From Schoenoplectus triqueter (taxonomy: Eukaryota > Streptophyta > Magnoliopsida > Poales > Cyperaceae), in the NCBI GenBank assembly GCA_964058805.1, contig CAXKVV010000954.1:1-39950 (forward strand): a stretch of 39,950 nucleotides of DNA. Direction: 5' to 3'. Shown here piece by piece: positions 11,206 to 22,434 of this stretch. Position 1 is the first letter of the stretch, and each line of letters starts with the position of its first letter. The position numbers and the translations under genes were made by a program. The notes under the pieces were generated by a model. That model was not told the DNA's origin and ran no database searches. It was given only the letters and a program-made list of their open reading frames with translations.

Positions 11206-14200
11206 AATGTCATCCGTTCTCTCTTCAAGGAGAGACTTCGAGCGTTAAATATTCATGGTTTACACTGGCGTTATGGAACAAGTCTTGATAAATTATTTCC
11301 CTGTTGATTTGGAGTTTTCTCATTCGCTGTATCACCGGCTTTCTAGGCTGGATTCGGACTGGGGACCGTCTAATACTTGGGCCATGAGTCCATGACTCAA
11401 TTGGAACATTTTTTTAAAACAAAATCAGTGATTTATTATTCTCTAATAAACCCCGTTCTATTATTCACATTCGCTGTCATACTTTTTTATATGACAACAA
11501 ATTATTATGAATTTTTATCACATGATGATGGGATTCACAAAAAGCACACCTTTCTAATTAAAATCTGAAGTCATAAAATATAAATTTAAGGGACTGAAAA
11601 CTATGACAGCTGTGTATCATAATGTTTTGTTTTTATGGCAGGAGATGGGATCCTTCTTAGATTTCCCTCAGCTTATACACGATTATTAAAGCATATATTT
11701 CCGAATTGTTGTGATTTTGCGTTACAATAAGTAACAGTGAACTGTGTGACATATAAAATTAATATCCAAAGTGGTCTCTTGATTCGCTTCACAATCACTG
11801 ATTCATATCCGATCTGATCCATCATATATCAAAGATTATCTGATCTGTTATAGAACCGATATAGTTTGTATATATCATTGAGTATTGATCTTAAATAAGT
11901 GGTCTAGGCCTTTAGTGACGTTCTAACTTTTATCACATTCAAATCAAAGGGAACAAGTTTGAGTCTCAGCACACGGCCATTTCTTTTTGCGTGTGAATTA
12001 CTAAATGAGATGTAAAGGACCAACTAAAAATTATTCTCATCGTTTTATAGGTATAGTAAAAATATAGTAAGCATTTTAAAGTATCAAATGGAGGTGATTT
12101 AAGTGGGGTAAAATTAAAGTACATCCATAGATGCTTTAAAGTTAAATCATTAATTTTTTAACGCTTTTTATATAAACCATTTCATCTATTTACTTCACAC
12201 TATCAAACAATATTGCTTTAAAGTAATTTATTTTTTATTTCGTTTAAATTTTATTACGCTTGCCAAATAAAAAAAAATATATATTTAACGAGTTAAACTG
12301 CGTGGAGAATGTCAAATTTCATGTACCCAGAAAATGAGCCTTTTATTACTGTTTAGTTTGCAAACATCAATGCTTTCTCTATACTTCAGGGTAGTTTTAT
12401 TTTTCTTATTATAAAAAAATGTACCGATGATAAATTACCGTTGCTCTTTATTAAACATTTAAGTTTTTTTTTATCTTGCAACAGTTTTATTTTCTTGTTA
12501 AATTTTTAAAGCTAATATCAACCATCATATGAAATTATTCTTCAAATAATATTACTATCTATATGCTCATTTGTATTGAAGTTATAATTTCTATGATCGA
12601 AATTTATATTAATTGCTAAATTATTTATTTCTTATTTTCATAGTTTTCTCATAAAAAATTAAATTTTTATATTTTTAAAAACCATCACTCGTAGCAATAT
12701 CCGGACAAGATACTAGTATTTGTTTATAGCTCAGACCTGACCATACAGTGAACATTTAAAAAAAAAATTCATCACACAAGAAGTTTAATAATGATATAAA
12801 CTATGATAAATACATTCTTCAAATTTTGTAAATTCTAATGAGAAATAGAAAAAGACAGCATGGTCTCATATTGGAATTACAAGTAACTTCTACATTATGA
12901 ACAAATCTCACATAATAAATTAGTTATTAAGTTTTTACATCTTGTTAGAGATGAAATATTTTAATAATAAATCAAATTAATATTATAAACTCAAGATCAA
13001 TAATACCTGTTAATTTTAATTGATATATTTAAGTTTTGATTAATATTGAATTAGAAAATAAATTAAAAAGGATCGGGCGTATCCGATCCAATTCTAGACA
13101 AATAAAAAAATCTTGAACCATATATCTAATCCATTTTTTCACAATTTGGTTAAAAATTGACATCCTAGTTTGATTAAACATAAGTCAAAAAGGATCTTCG
13201 TCAATGCATATCTATCTTGTCAATTACTTGTGAAAGCCTAAAGCTCAATCGGCGCTTGCATATCTATCTTGTCAATTACAAAGTAATTTTGTTGCGTGAC
13301 CAAAATGTGACATTTTTTCTCTTTATTTTTCCAAAAACTAAATGAAAATTTTAATTGACATATACTTTGTAATTAATATTATTGCTGCCATTGATATTTT
13401 ATCTAATTTAATTTCTTCTTCTTATTGTTTGATCGGATGAATCTCGTGTCATATTTTTCTTTTTTGAAATATGTTTGTCCGATATGCTTAAAATATAATT
13501 AGAACAAACAATTTTATGTGTTCATATGTTAATATATTGTGAGGTTAATCACATTTTTTTTTTCGTTGTTTATCTTGAACAAAATATTTATTTTGTCCAA
13601 AATTTTCTGAATATAAAACATATTTTTTATTGAAATTATTTATGTTTAAACCTGATCAATTTTGAAAACTGTTGGTTCATTGGTTAATCTCTTAACTGTT
13701 GGAAGCACACATTTTTCCCCCTTTCTCATGTCCATTACTAATTGTTTTTCTTCATGTTATTTTAGATGCTATGATGCAGTTGGAATTCGTTATCTGAAGC
13801 GAAAATTCTTGGGCTACTTTTCTTTTTCACGGATTACTGATAACAAAGCAGGGTCCAAAAAAGAAAGGCTGTGACATCAAATTTCTTTTTGAGAAAATGA
13901 CATCAAACTTTAACGTTTCATTTATTTATTTATTTTTTAATTTTAACGTTTCATTAATTTCTACAGGGATACGGTCCGCCGTTAGCAATTCTGTCGGTCA
14001 AAAGTAATCAGCCTTACCATGACCACTGACCAAATCTCAGCCGTTCAATTTTACACAAACGGACTGATCCTACTTCAAGTTTCAATTAATTGCTCAGCAC
14101 CACAAATCGGACCATCAAAGGGCATTTTCGTCCAAAAAAGGCTGGTCTAGGGAGTAGGGACTCTCCCGTCCGATACTCCGATGAGACAATTCTACACGGC

Positions 14201-14390
14201 TAAAGAAGAAGCGTTTTTTTTAATTATAAAAAAAAAAGCGTTTTTTCTAAGACGTCACGTATTTGACAATTCTACACGTCAGATCCTCTTCCTTTTTAAG
14301 GAAAATATGGAGCGGGTCATATTTGATCCTCTACATAAATATGTTTAGAGAAGAGTTGACAGAAATAAACCAAACAAACTTTCAGCCTAA
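11206..14390. other. AT-rich intergenic stretch without a recognised gene
   Basis: Mostly AT-rich. Contents noted: a 23-base direct repeat (see 13205-13279); and a higher-complexity patch at about 13970-14290 that looks promoter-like but is followed by no open frame. The short ORFs here (for example 11377-11568 and 13662-13874) have no recognisable domain. Confidence 0.4.
13205..13279. repeat. 23-base exact direct repeat
   Basis: TGCATATCTATCTTGTCAAT plus TAC occurs at 13205-13227 and 13257-13279, an offset of 52 bases. It is a local duplication; no element was recognised around it. Confidence 0.75.
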
Positions 14391-14764
14391 GAGAATCTCC
14401 AAAGCACAAATAGTTTGGAGTTGCTAATAATTGCCACATCATTAATTTAACAACTAATTAAAAACTTTACGGTCATATTCCATTGCAGAAATCAAAAATA
14501 AAAGTTATTTAATGACATTTCAGTAGTTCTAATGCCAAATTGGCGGTGTCAAATTCTTTTTCATCGCTAGTTTTGTTTTGAATTTTTTTCTCAATACTGA
14601 ATTAAGTGAGTTTCTAAATAACGTGACGTTTAGAAATGAGTTTCTATTTTAACAACTGTTCTCCATAGTTTCAAAATTAGAAACCCTCATCCAACTCAGA
14701 ATTTTAAATAACAACTGATACGTAGGATTTAACAACTCATTAGAAACTCCTATTGGAGATGCTC
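14391..14764. mobile_element. Tourist-like (PIF/Harbinger) MITE
   Basis: A 374-base element with inverted ends GAGAATCTCCAAAG at left and GAGCATCTCCAATAG at right (read inverted). It is flanked by the 3-base target duplication TAA at 14388-14390 and 14765-14767. TAA targets and short TIRs are typical of PIF/Harbinger-derived MITEs. There is no coding capacity, so it would move only with a transposase supplied elsewhere. Confidence 0.75.
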
Positions 14765-14867
14765 TAAGTCTTCTACCTCATAAATAATTAAAAAAAATAG
14801 GTACGAAATTTTGGACCAAAAATAAAGGAAACGCCGACTTGAGCCTTTTAGTGGCTCCAAGTTTTTA

Positions 14868-15800
14868 TACGGTTGTCTATGGGTAGGGTAGGGTATGGGT
14901 GGAGGTATTTTCATATCTATATCCATTAAAATTTTCTTTACCTGTACTCTACCCTTACCTGTTAAAAATTTCAGGTAATGAACGGATAACGATAGATAAC
15001 GGATAAAAAAAAATTAATGAAAAAAATTATATAATTTAGACAAGTAACATCAAATAAAGGGTGGAGATCACTTGACAATGAATTATTTTGACAATCTTGA
15101 CAATGGACTCTTAAATAAATAGACAAAAAATCTTAAAAATGGAAAAAAATTATAGATGTATTCTTCTATCTATAGATTGGTGGTCGTTAAAATTTCATGT
15201 AATTTCATTATCGTTTAATAATCCATCAAAAGCCGTTAAATTAGAATCATTGTAAATTATATAAAATTTTGATAGTCTTTGATGAAGTATCAAATGATAA
15301 TGAAATTGCATGAAACTTGAACACCATCGATCTATAGGTAGAAGAACACATCTATAAAATCTTTTTATTTTTAAGATTTTTTTATCTATTTATTTAAGAG
15401 TCCAATGTCAAGATTGTTGAAATAACCCATTGTCAAGTGGTCCTCACTCTTAAATAAATATACTAATAAAGTGTAACAATAAATAATATTTTAAATATAA
15501 TAAAAATTAGATATTTTTTATGTCAATCGTCATAAAAAATATATACTTATTACTATATATATTTATTAAAAATATAAAATAAATATATTTAACTGTATAT
15601 ATTTATATAATTTACCCAATGGATAATAGATAACGAAACCCCTTACCCATATTCATACCTGATAAGTTAACAAAAAAAATCTTACCCATACGCACACCCA
15701 TACCCGATAACTTAACGAAAATAAAACCTTATCCGTATTCATTTTATCGGGTACGATATGGGTCGAGTAAACGGCCAAAAGGGTGTCATTGACATCCCTA
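14868..15800. mobile_element. hAT-like non-autonomous element (GTGTCAAT end family), carrying a nested insert
   Basis: The right end ATTGACATCCCTA matches the ends of the elements at 20034-20464 and 32683-33665. Internal sequence (TATCCATTAAAATT; ATAACGATAGATAACGGAT) resembles the 32.7 kb copy. The left end is degraded (GGTTGTCTATGGGTAGGG) and its coordinate is approximate. It is interrupted by the foldback element at 15059-15450. No open frame of note. Confidence 0.5.
15059..15450. mobile_element. Foldback MITE with about 180-base arms, nested
   Basis: The two halves are inverted copies: the left arm has CACTTGACAATG, GACAATCTTGACAATGGACT, CTTAAATAAATAGA and ATAATGAAATT-type sequence, and the right arm repeats them inverted up to the end. 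Likely 8-base target duplication CAAATAAA (15051-15058) and TAAATAAA (15451-15458), 7 of 8 matching. It sits inside the hAT-like element at 14868-15800. A related fragment lies at about 22637-22705. The transcript would fold into a long hairpin. Confidence 0.75.
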
Positions 15801-17174
15801 CTTTTTTTTATCATTCTACAGTTTTGTATTGAACGTGCCCAGTAGGCCGACAATCTTATCAGTTTTCCCGTATTTTGTAACTCAGGTTTCGCCCCGATAA
15901 TATAGTCTTCAAATAAATAATTAACAATATAGGATTTTAAATATATTAAAAAAAATTCACATTAAAGTAAATTTAGACACAATATTTCTAAATGTTAAGT
16001 AATAATAATAATAATTATTATTATAATAATAAATCATATAACTAAATACATAATAATCTATAAATGATCATATAAAAAGTTAGATATTTTTAAGAGTTAA
16101 GTTTCACTTTAAGTATATTATACGTAATATTTTAAATGAGGAGAGTGAAATTATTTTATACGAACCCTTGGATTTAAGAAAAATGAAAAAGATTAAAATA
16201 AAATCAATGGTGGAGAAAAATGATGATATGATATACTTAAATTTTTTTTTAAAGTTTAACTCTCTTTATATATTATGAATTATAAAAATAAACAACAATT
16301 AAGCAAATATATGTAGACGTGTTAGAAATTTGGAATGATATTATAGGTCGATTCATCCCAATTTTACGGAAATATTATTGGATGATGGGTGATGACCATG
16401 TGGATATAAGTTGTGTGTTTGAATTGGATATATTTTGTAGAGTATGAATAAACAGTTTTATATGTTGATTTTGACAGTAAGAGCACGTGCATTCTAATTA
16501 CAAATTTATTATAAGAAATGATTTGATAATCGTATTACTTATTAAAGGGTTTTCAATCAGTTAGTAATTTACTAATTTAGCTGTAAAAATTATTACATCT
16601 GCAATTATAATTAATTTGCAAATTTTATTGCAGGAATGTCTTTTTTTAGTGAAAATAGGGATATAGTCCTTATATTTTATTAAATTCACCGTTTGCTACA
16701 AGTTAGGATAACCTTGAATTTAAGATATTTTTTTTGAAAAAAAAAAGATAAAAAAGGTGAGAAGATAAAAAAAAAACAGAAAGATATAATCATAAAAGAA
16801 AACTAACAACAAAGCCATATTCAAGAGGATTGACTTTAGATTCGCCTTCATCAGGGCAGAATCGAGGTTTAAATTTGAGGATGCTAAGAGATCGGAGAAA
16901 GTCAATTTATGAGTTTGTGATATAACGACTGGGAATATCAAAGAAACAATCAAATCACCACTCATCACTAATCGAAGAAAGGAAATAAAATTGAGAAACG
17001 AATACAATTGATATGTAATTAGATTAAAATATATCTATAAATTAGATTTTTAATGATTCATATCTTTAAATTAAAATTAGAAGATGCCAAATAACTAAAT
17101 ATCTTATAAATACAAGAAAATAATAACTTCTATTAATTTAGATGTCAATTAAAATGATGTCAGACCCCAACACC
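15801..17174. other. AT-rich intergenic stretch
   Basis: No gene or paired transposon ends recognised. The minus-strand open frame at 16720-17007 is low-complexity (poly-Phe/Leu from A-runs) and is not supported as coding. Confidence 0.4.
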
Positions 17175-17614
17175 CAGGGGCGGACCCAGCTCTATCCAGG
17201 GGGGGGGGGACACGTGCCCCCCCTGGATTTTGAAAAATAATGCTTTTCGGTAATATTTTCGGCACGTGCCTCTCTGGAGATTTTTTTTTGTCCCCCCTGA
17301 ATTGTCTGGTTATTTTTATTGAGAAAAAAATTTAATACCATGCATAATGAAATAATTATGCAAAGATATCAAAATATAAAGTTCCTTAGTCGAAAACTTT
17401 CTTCATCAACTTGATTATCTATTACTTTGAGCTTTATTTTATTGTTATTTTAATATATAAAATATTATTATTTAATAAAAAAATCATTAGTTAAGTATAT
17501 ATATTAAATTATTAAATTTTTTATTTAGTACCCGATTAGTTAATGGATTTTGAACCTGATAAGCCATTACAATCCGATAATTACCCCCTAATCAAAATCC
17601 TAGATCCGCCACTG
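17175..17614. mobile_element. hAT-type MITE with 8-bp target duplication
   Basis: A 440-base element with ends CAGGGGCGGACCCAG and, inverted at right, CAGTGGCGGATCTAG. It is flanked by an exact 8-base duplication CCAACACC at 17167-17174 and 17615-17622. Eight-base targets and CAG-GGCGGA ends are typical of plant hAT relatives. There is no transposase. Just inside the left end is a run of nine or more G next to GTGCCCCCCC. A second member lies at 38273-38554. Confidence 0.85.
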
Positions 17615-17622
17615 CCAACACC

Positions 17623-18260
17623 CCTTCCCGCCTTCCCGCCGCCCTGACCTTCATACAACAAAGTCAAGAGATCGTTGGAAATTTGCAAGTGCCACTAATC
17701 TTCCCATACTTCACGAGTCAATATGATAATAACTAACAAGTCTAAGCATCTCTAGATATCAGATTCTTTTTATGGAATCTAGATATCCGATTACACCGTT
17801 CTCTCACGCAACAAGTAATGTTATTGCTTAATATTTGCAAGTAAGAATTGATATTTGAGACTGTAAGTGAATCCATGTTACTTGAGGAATAATTGTTAAA
17901 AACGCTAATATTGTAGAAGAGATGATTTTTTTAAATAAAGATATGAGTCTAAATTATTATTTTTATTGTTCATAAAAAAATATTCGGATTTTGAACCTAC
18001 TGGGATTTCGAATAAAAAAATATTTGGATTTTTTTATTGTTAATAAATATATGAGTCTAATATTGCGCAGAATATTGATTTTGCTAATAAATCAAAGGTT
18101 GATTCTCAAATATAATTATTTATAATTGCACGACGTGTTAACTTGACAAAATACCCACGAACTGTTAACTATTGATTGGCCGTACCGTACTCCATACACG
18201 GGTATATAAAGAATTGAAAGCACGAGACAAACGCTCAATTCTTTATATATGGGTATATAT
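17623..18260. other. Intergenic stretch with a 15-bp hairpin
   Basis: AT-rich with no gene recognised. A perfect inverted repeat TATATAAAGAATTGA lies at 18203-18217 and 18235-18249 with a 17-base loop, just left of the MITE at 18261. Confidence 0.5.
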
Positions 18261-18694
18261 GAGTTTGTGTGGCACTAGGTGGAATAGTAAAAAATTAGAA
18301 TTGAATTAATTTGTTAAATGAATTTTATACTAAGTAGAAGAGTGTGAAAGTGTGCTAACCTGATATATCAAATTATAGGTGGTATATTATATTAGATCTC
18401 GTCGGAATAGTGATTATTGTTTGATTATGTTGTATTATATTATTATATTATGATTATGATTTATTATTATATTAATATTATGATAATTAATTAATTAATT
18501 AATTATTATATTCTTATAGTAATTATTATTATTATTATTATTATTATATTAACATCACTGTTAGTATTATTATTATATGATTAATTTTATTATTATTTAT
18601 TATTATTATATTATAATAATTATGATTTTAGTTTTATATTATAATTATAATTATAAATATGATTATATTATTATTATATTATTATGATTATAAA

Positions 18695-18736
<42 letters not shown>

Positions 18737-19374
18737 TATGATTATTATTATATTATTATGATTATAATTATTTATTATTATGAGTCCGACTAAGGTGCTT
18801 TGCAAAGCACCATAGCCTAATTCTTATTATTATTATATTATTATTATTATGATTATAATTTTTCTTATTATATTATTATATTATTATGATTACGACAATG
18901 ATTATTATTATCATGATTATGATTATGATTTTATTATTTTTTTATTATGTTATATTATATTATTATATTATGATTATATTATTAGAATTATGATTATTAT
19001 GATTATGATTATAATTATAATTATAAGTTATTATTATTATATTATTATATTATGATTATGTTTATATTTCTATTATATTATTATGATTATAACTATGAAT
19101 ATTATTATTTATTATGATTATGATTATGGATTATGATTATTATAATATTATCATTATTATTATTACTATTATTATTATTTTATTATTATTATCATCATCA
19201 TCATTGTTAGTATCATAATTATCTATATTTTAGCTATTTTGATTAACAACTGCCAAATGATATTTTTACTTTTCCGAATAGTAAAAAATACCACTCTTCC
19301 AAAATTATACTATTCTATTACTCTTCCAAAATTACCACTCTTTCAAAGCTATTCCTTAATTTGCCAAACGAACC
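18261..19374. mobile_element. MITE with (ATT)n core, GTTTGGCA-type ends (copy A)
   Basis: The left end GAGTTTGTGTGGCAC...GGAATAG pairs with the right end, read inverted as GGGTTCGTTTGGCAAATTAA. The last 150 bases match the element at 21923-22434 (shared GATTAACAAC, ACTATTCTATTACT, CCTTAATTTGCCAAACG-type sequence), which defines the family. The core is about 800 bases of ATT/ATG/ATA triplets, and open frames in it are artefacts. An 18-base palindrome interrupts the core at 18794-18811. Confidence 0.7.
18794..18811. repeat. Perfect 18-bp palindrome, likely fused MITE ends
   Basis: GGTGCTTTGCAAAGCACC is its own reverse complement, and ATAGCCTAA follows on the right. The right half matches the inverted end of the foldback elements at 24908-25723 (AGCACCATAGCCTAAC). 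It is the only non-triplet sequence in this part of the ATT core. It may be the remnant of an element that lost its interior. Confidence 0.65.
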
Positions 19375-20033
19375 CTATTGTAACAACGTGCTTAAATGCA
19401 CAAACTCGTTATTTATCTTTTGACGCAGTATTATTAAAAAAAAAATCATGTTGAATTAGCGTGTTAAGTCATGCTTCTTTTGCTATCTACAAACAGGGCG
19501 GAGCCAGATTTACAGCGTAGGTGCCAAAAACTAAAGGTATATTTTTGAAAATATTTTTCAAAATGGGGCATATTTTCTCAATTTTTTTTCTAACTCATGC
19601 ATATGTTTATAATTTTTTTAAGGAAGCAGAAACTAAAGACATATATTTAAAAAATATTTTGCAAGAGGTCAGTTGCCCTCTGCCAATACAAAGATTTAAA
19701 AACCAGGACTCTTATTTCACCCATTAATTTAGCTTTAAGATGAGAGCGTAAGGGTTAAGGGATGAATAGATTAATTGCGGTTCTAGCCGACATCAAGTCC
19801 AGTGTTGCACTGTTGCTGTTAGTTATTGGATATTACTGTCAATTGCAGGCATATTCATCAAAAAAAAAGATGCAGGCATATTGACAAGTTCGAGGTTTGA
19901 AAATGGTTTACGTGATTTGAACATAATTCAATAATAATAGAGATATCATATTAAAATAATTAATTAACCACAACAACAGAGATGTTATTCTGTAGTATGA
20001 ATGTATGATTGATAAATGATGAAGGGTGAGAAC
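19375..20033. other. Intergenic stretch with an unpaired hAT-like end
   Basis: AGGGCGGAGCCAG at about 19495-19507 resembles the CAGGGGCGGA ends of the hAT MITEs, but I found no matching inverted end nearby, so no element is called. No gene seen. Confidence 0.35.
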
Positions 20034-20464
20034 TAGGGTGTCAATTATCGATCCGATCCGATCCGATATGATCCGATCCCAAAATAAATGGGTCGGATAT
20101 GAGTTTAATTTTTTGATCCAAATCGGATCGGATAGGGTTCGGATTAATCCGACCCGACCCGATTAATTATATTTTTAAAGTAATTTTATGATTTAGTACT
20201 AATTAAAACTTAAATATACATTAATTATATACTAATTAAGATTAATTATAAATTAATCAATATTAATTACTTAAAATTATATAAAAATAATTAAAAAAAT
20301 ATGTAATTATTTTACACGGGTTGGGTTGAGTCTACCCGTGATCCGATTGGGTCAAGTATGGGTTATGATTTTTTGACCCGAATTTAATCAGGCCGGGTTC
20401 GGACCAGGTCAAAAAAATAATAAAATAATATGACCCGATCCGACCCGACCCATTGACACCCCTA
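20034..20464. mobile_element. hAT-like MITE (TAGGGTGTCAAT ends)
   Basis: A 431-base element: left end TAGGGTGTCAAT, right end ATTGACACCCCTA. The arms are rich in GATCCGA/GACCCGA units facing each other. The flanks show an 8-base near-identical target duplication, GTGAGAAC (20026-20033) and ATGAGAAC (20465-20472). It has no coding capacity. The same end family occurs at 14868-15800 and 32683-33665. Confidence 0.8.
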
Positions 20465-20575
20465 ATGAGAACTGACTACTGAGAAATGAGAACGTTTGCA
20501 GTCAGCAGTAACATTGGACACAGACAAGTTGTGTTTTCCCATCTCAGACGTCGCATGGGAAGATAGGAAGATAGA

Positions 20576-21269
20576 TAGTGGCGGAATGAGAAATAATTCA
20601 TAGGGGTGCCCTAATTAGTTTCTCATATATATTAATTTTATTTTCAAGTTGCATACATTAAATGATAAAAAAAATATATTTTATGATTATTATAATGTTT
20701 TATTTTTCTAAAAGGAAATGTTGAACAAAAATAAATATTAGATTAACGGTCAAATGTATATCTAAATAAAAAAAATACTTAATCGATAAATCATTCTTCA
20801 TATTTTGAAGTAAAAATAAAATATCAAAAATAATATATATAGACAAAATTGAATGACTTAGATTTGTAATACTTTTTTGTTTCTATAATTTAAAAATGAA
20901 TTTTACAATGAGCAAACAAAAATTATAATAATTCAACAGATAATGATCAATAAATAAACAAAATTGACAATGGGAACTTATCAAGAGCAAATGTGCTTCA
21001 ATCACGGGGAAGGCCTCAAACCAACTTTGTTTCCTAGCGCTTTGGCCTCATCGAATCAAGGGAAGTGGGAGAGACGATCACAGGGAGAGCAAGAGATGAT
21101 CAGTCATAGGGAGAGCGAGAGAGGATCAGTCACGAAGAGAAAATTATACATCAGAGGGTGCCAAGGTTTGAGCCCAACTGGTCAATCTTTCAATTGTGAA
21201 TGGGGAGAAATAAATTTTGTTGAACCAATGGGGTGCCAAGGCCCAGGCCTTGGTTCTGTCCCTGAAGAC
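20576..21269. mobile_element. Possible degraded hAT-like element
   Basis: The left edge TAGTGGCGGAATGAG and right edge (inverted CAGGGACAGAACCAAGG) loosely resemble hAT MITE ends. The supposed target duplication matches at only 5 of 8 bases. Inside is a 108-codon open frame (20964-21290) with no recognisable domain. Weak call. Confidence 0.25.
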
Positions 21270-21299
21270 AATACAACAATATTCACATGATGTGACATG

Positions 21300-21922
21300 T
21301 GCATAGTGCGATTAAATAGTTTGTCGAAACTAGACTTTGTTGTTAGCAGAAGCAGAGCTTAGTTCAGTCCAATCTAGGTCATGACCTCCTCCTCATCTAC
21401 AAAATGTCACGCAAATTTAACATTTTGAAACTTATTAAGACAGTGGTATCTCCACATGACTATTTTATATTAAATTAATCATCTAATTTAGATGTTAAAT
21501 AGGACTGTTAGAAAAACTCGTAGTTTGTGAATCGTTCATACCTCGTTCAAGATTGGTTTGAGTTTGTCTCGATCGTTAAGTTTATTAAGTTAACGAGTTG
21601 AGTTTGAACTAAACATAATTTAGCCTACTAACTCGTTAAACTACTAATATTTATTATTTATATTATTTTATTATGAAATTTTAGTGTATTATATAAATTT
21701 TGATTTAATATATATAAAATCATTGACGAAATAGGTATTAAAATTTATTGTCATTATTTTTCTTAATTTTAATATAAAAGATTTGCATAAAATATTATAA
21801 TTATTAAACAAGATGTTAACAAATTAGTTTCGTTCGCTCACTAACTTAATGAGTTAATGTTAAATCAATATTTTGATTCGTTAGGTTAATAAATCGGTCC
21901 CAAATTTAACCGTATTCAACTC
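21300..21922. other. AT-rich intergenic stretch
   Basis: Contains GAGTT/ACTCGTT-type sequence (about 21540-21920) similar in style to the right edge of the window. It is probably an old dispersed repeat; I could not define ends. No gene seen. Confidence 0.35.
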
Positions 21923-22434
21923 GGGCTTGTTTGGCACTTCGTGGAATAACAAAAAGTTAGAATAAAATAGCTATTCTGTTAAATTATTATTTATTTATTT
22001 ATTATATTATATTTAATTATGTTATATTGTATTATTATATTATTATTATATTATTATTAGAATTATGATGATTTATTATTATTTTATTATTATATTATAT
22101 TTATATTTCTATTATATTATAAAAATTATAACTATGAATATTATTATTTAATATGATTATAAATTATGATCATTATTTTATTTTTATTAATATATTATAA
22201 TAATAATAATTATTATTACTATTATTTTACTATTATCATCATCAGCAGCATCATTATTAGTATCATAATTATCCATATTTTAATTATTTCGATTAACAAC
22301 CGTCAAACGATATTTCGACTCTTTCAAATAATAAAAAATATCACTATTCTACTACTCTTCTAAAAATATACTATTCTATTACTTTTTCAAAATTACCATT
22401 CTTGTGGAATTATTCTTTAATTTGCCAAACGCCC
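21923..22434. mobile_element. MITE with ATT core, GTTTGGCA-type ends (copy B)
   Basis: A 512-base relative of the element at 18261-19374. The left end GGGCTTGTTTGGCAC pairs with the right end, read inverted as GGGCGTTTGGCAAATTAA. The subterminal right part is alignable to copy A over about 150 bases, but the ATT core is much shorter. The target duplication is unclear. No coding capacity. Confidence 0.75.

Noticed and set aside
13970..14290. Higher-complexity patch that looks like a gene start
   Set aside because: No open frame with splice sites follows it before the MITE at 14391.
16720..17007. 95-codon minus-strand open frame
   Set aside because: Low-complexity Phe/Leu/Ser translation of A-rich DNA.
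20964..21290. 108-codon plus-strand open frame
   Set aside because: No recognisable domain, inside a possible degraded transposon, and no promoter or splice context.
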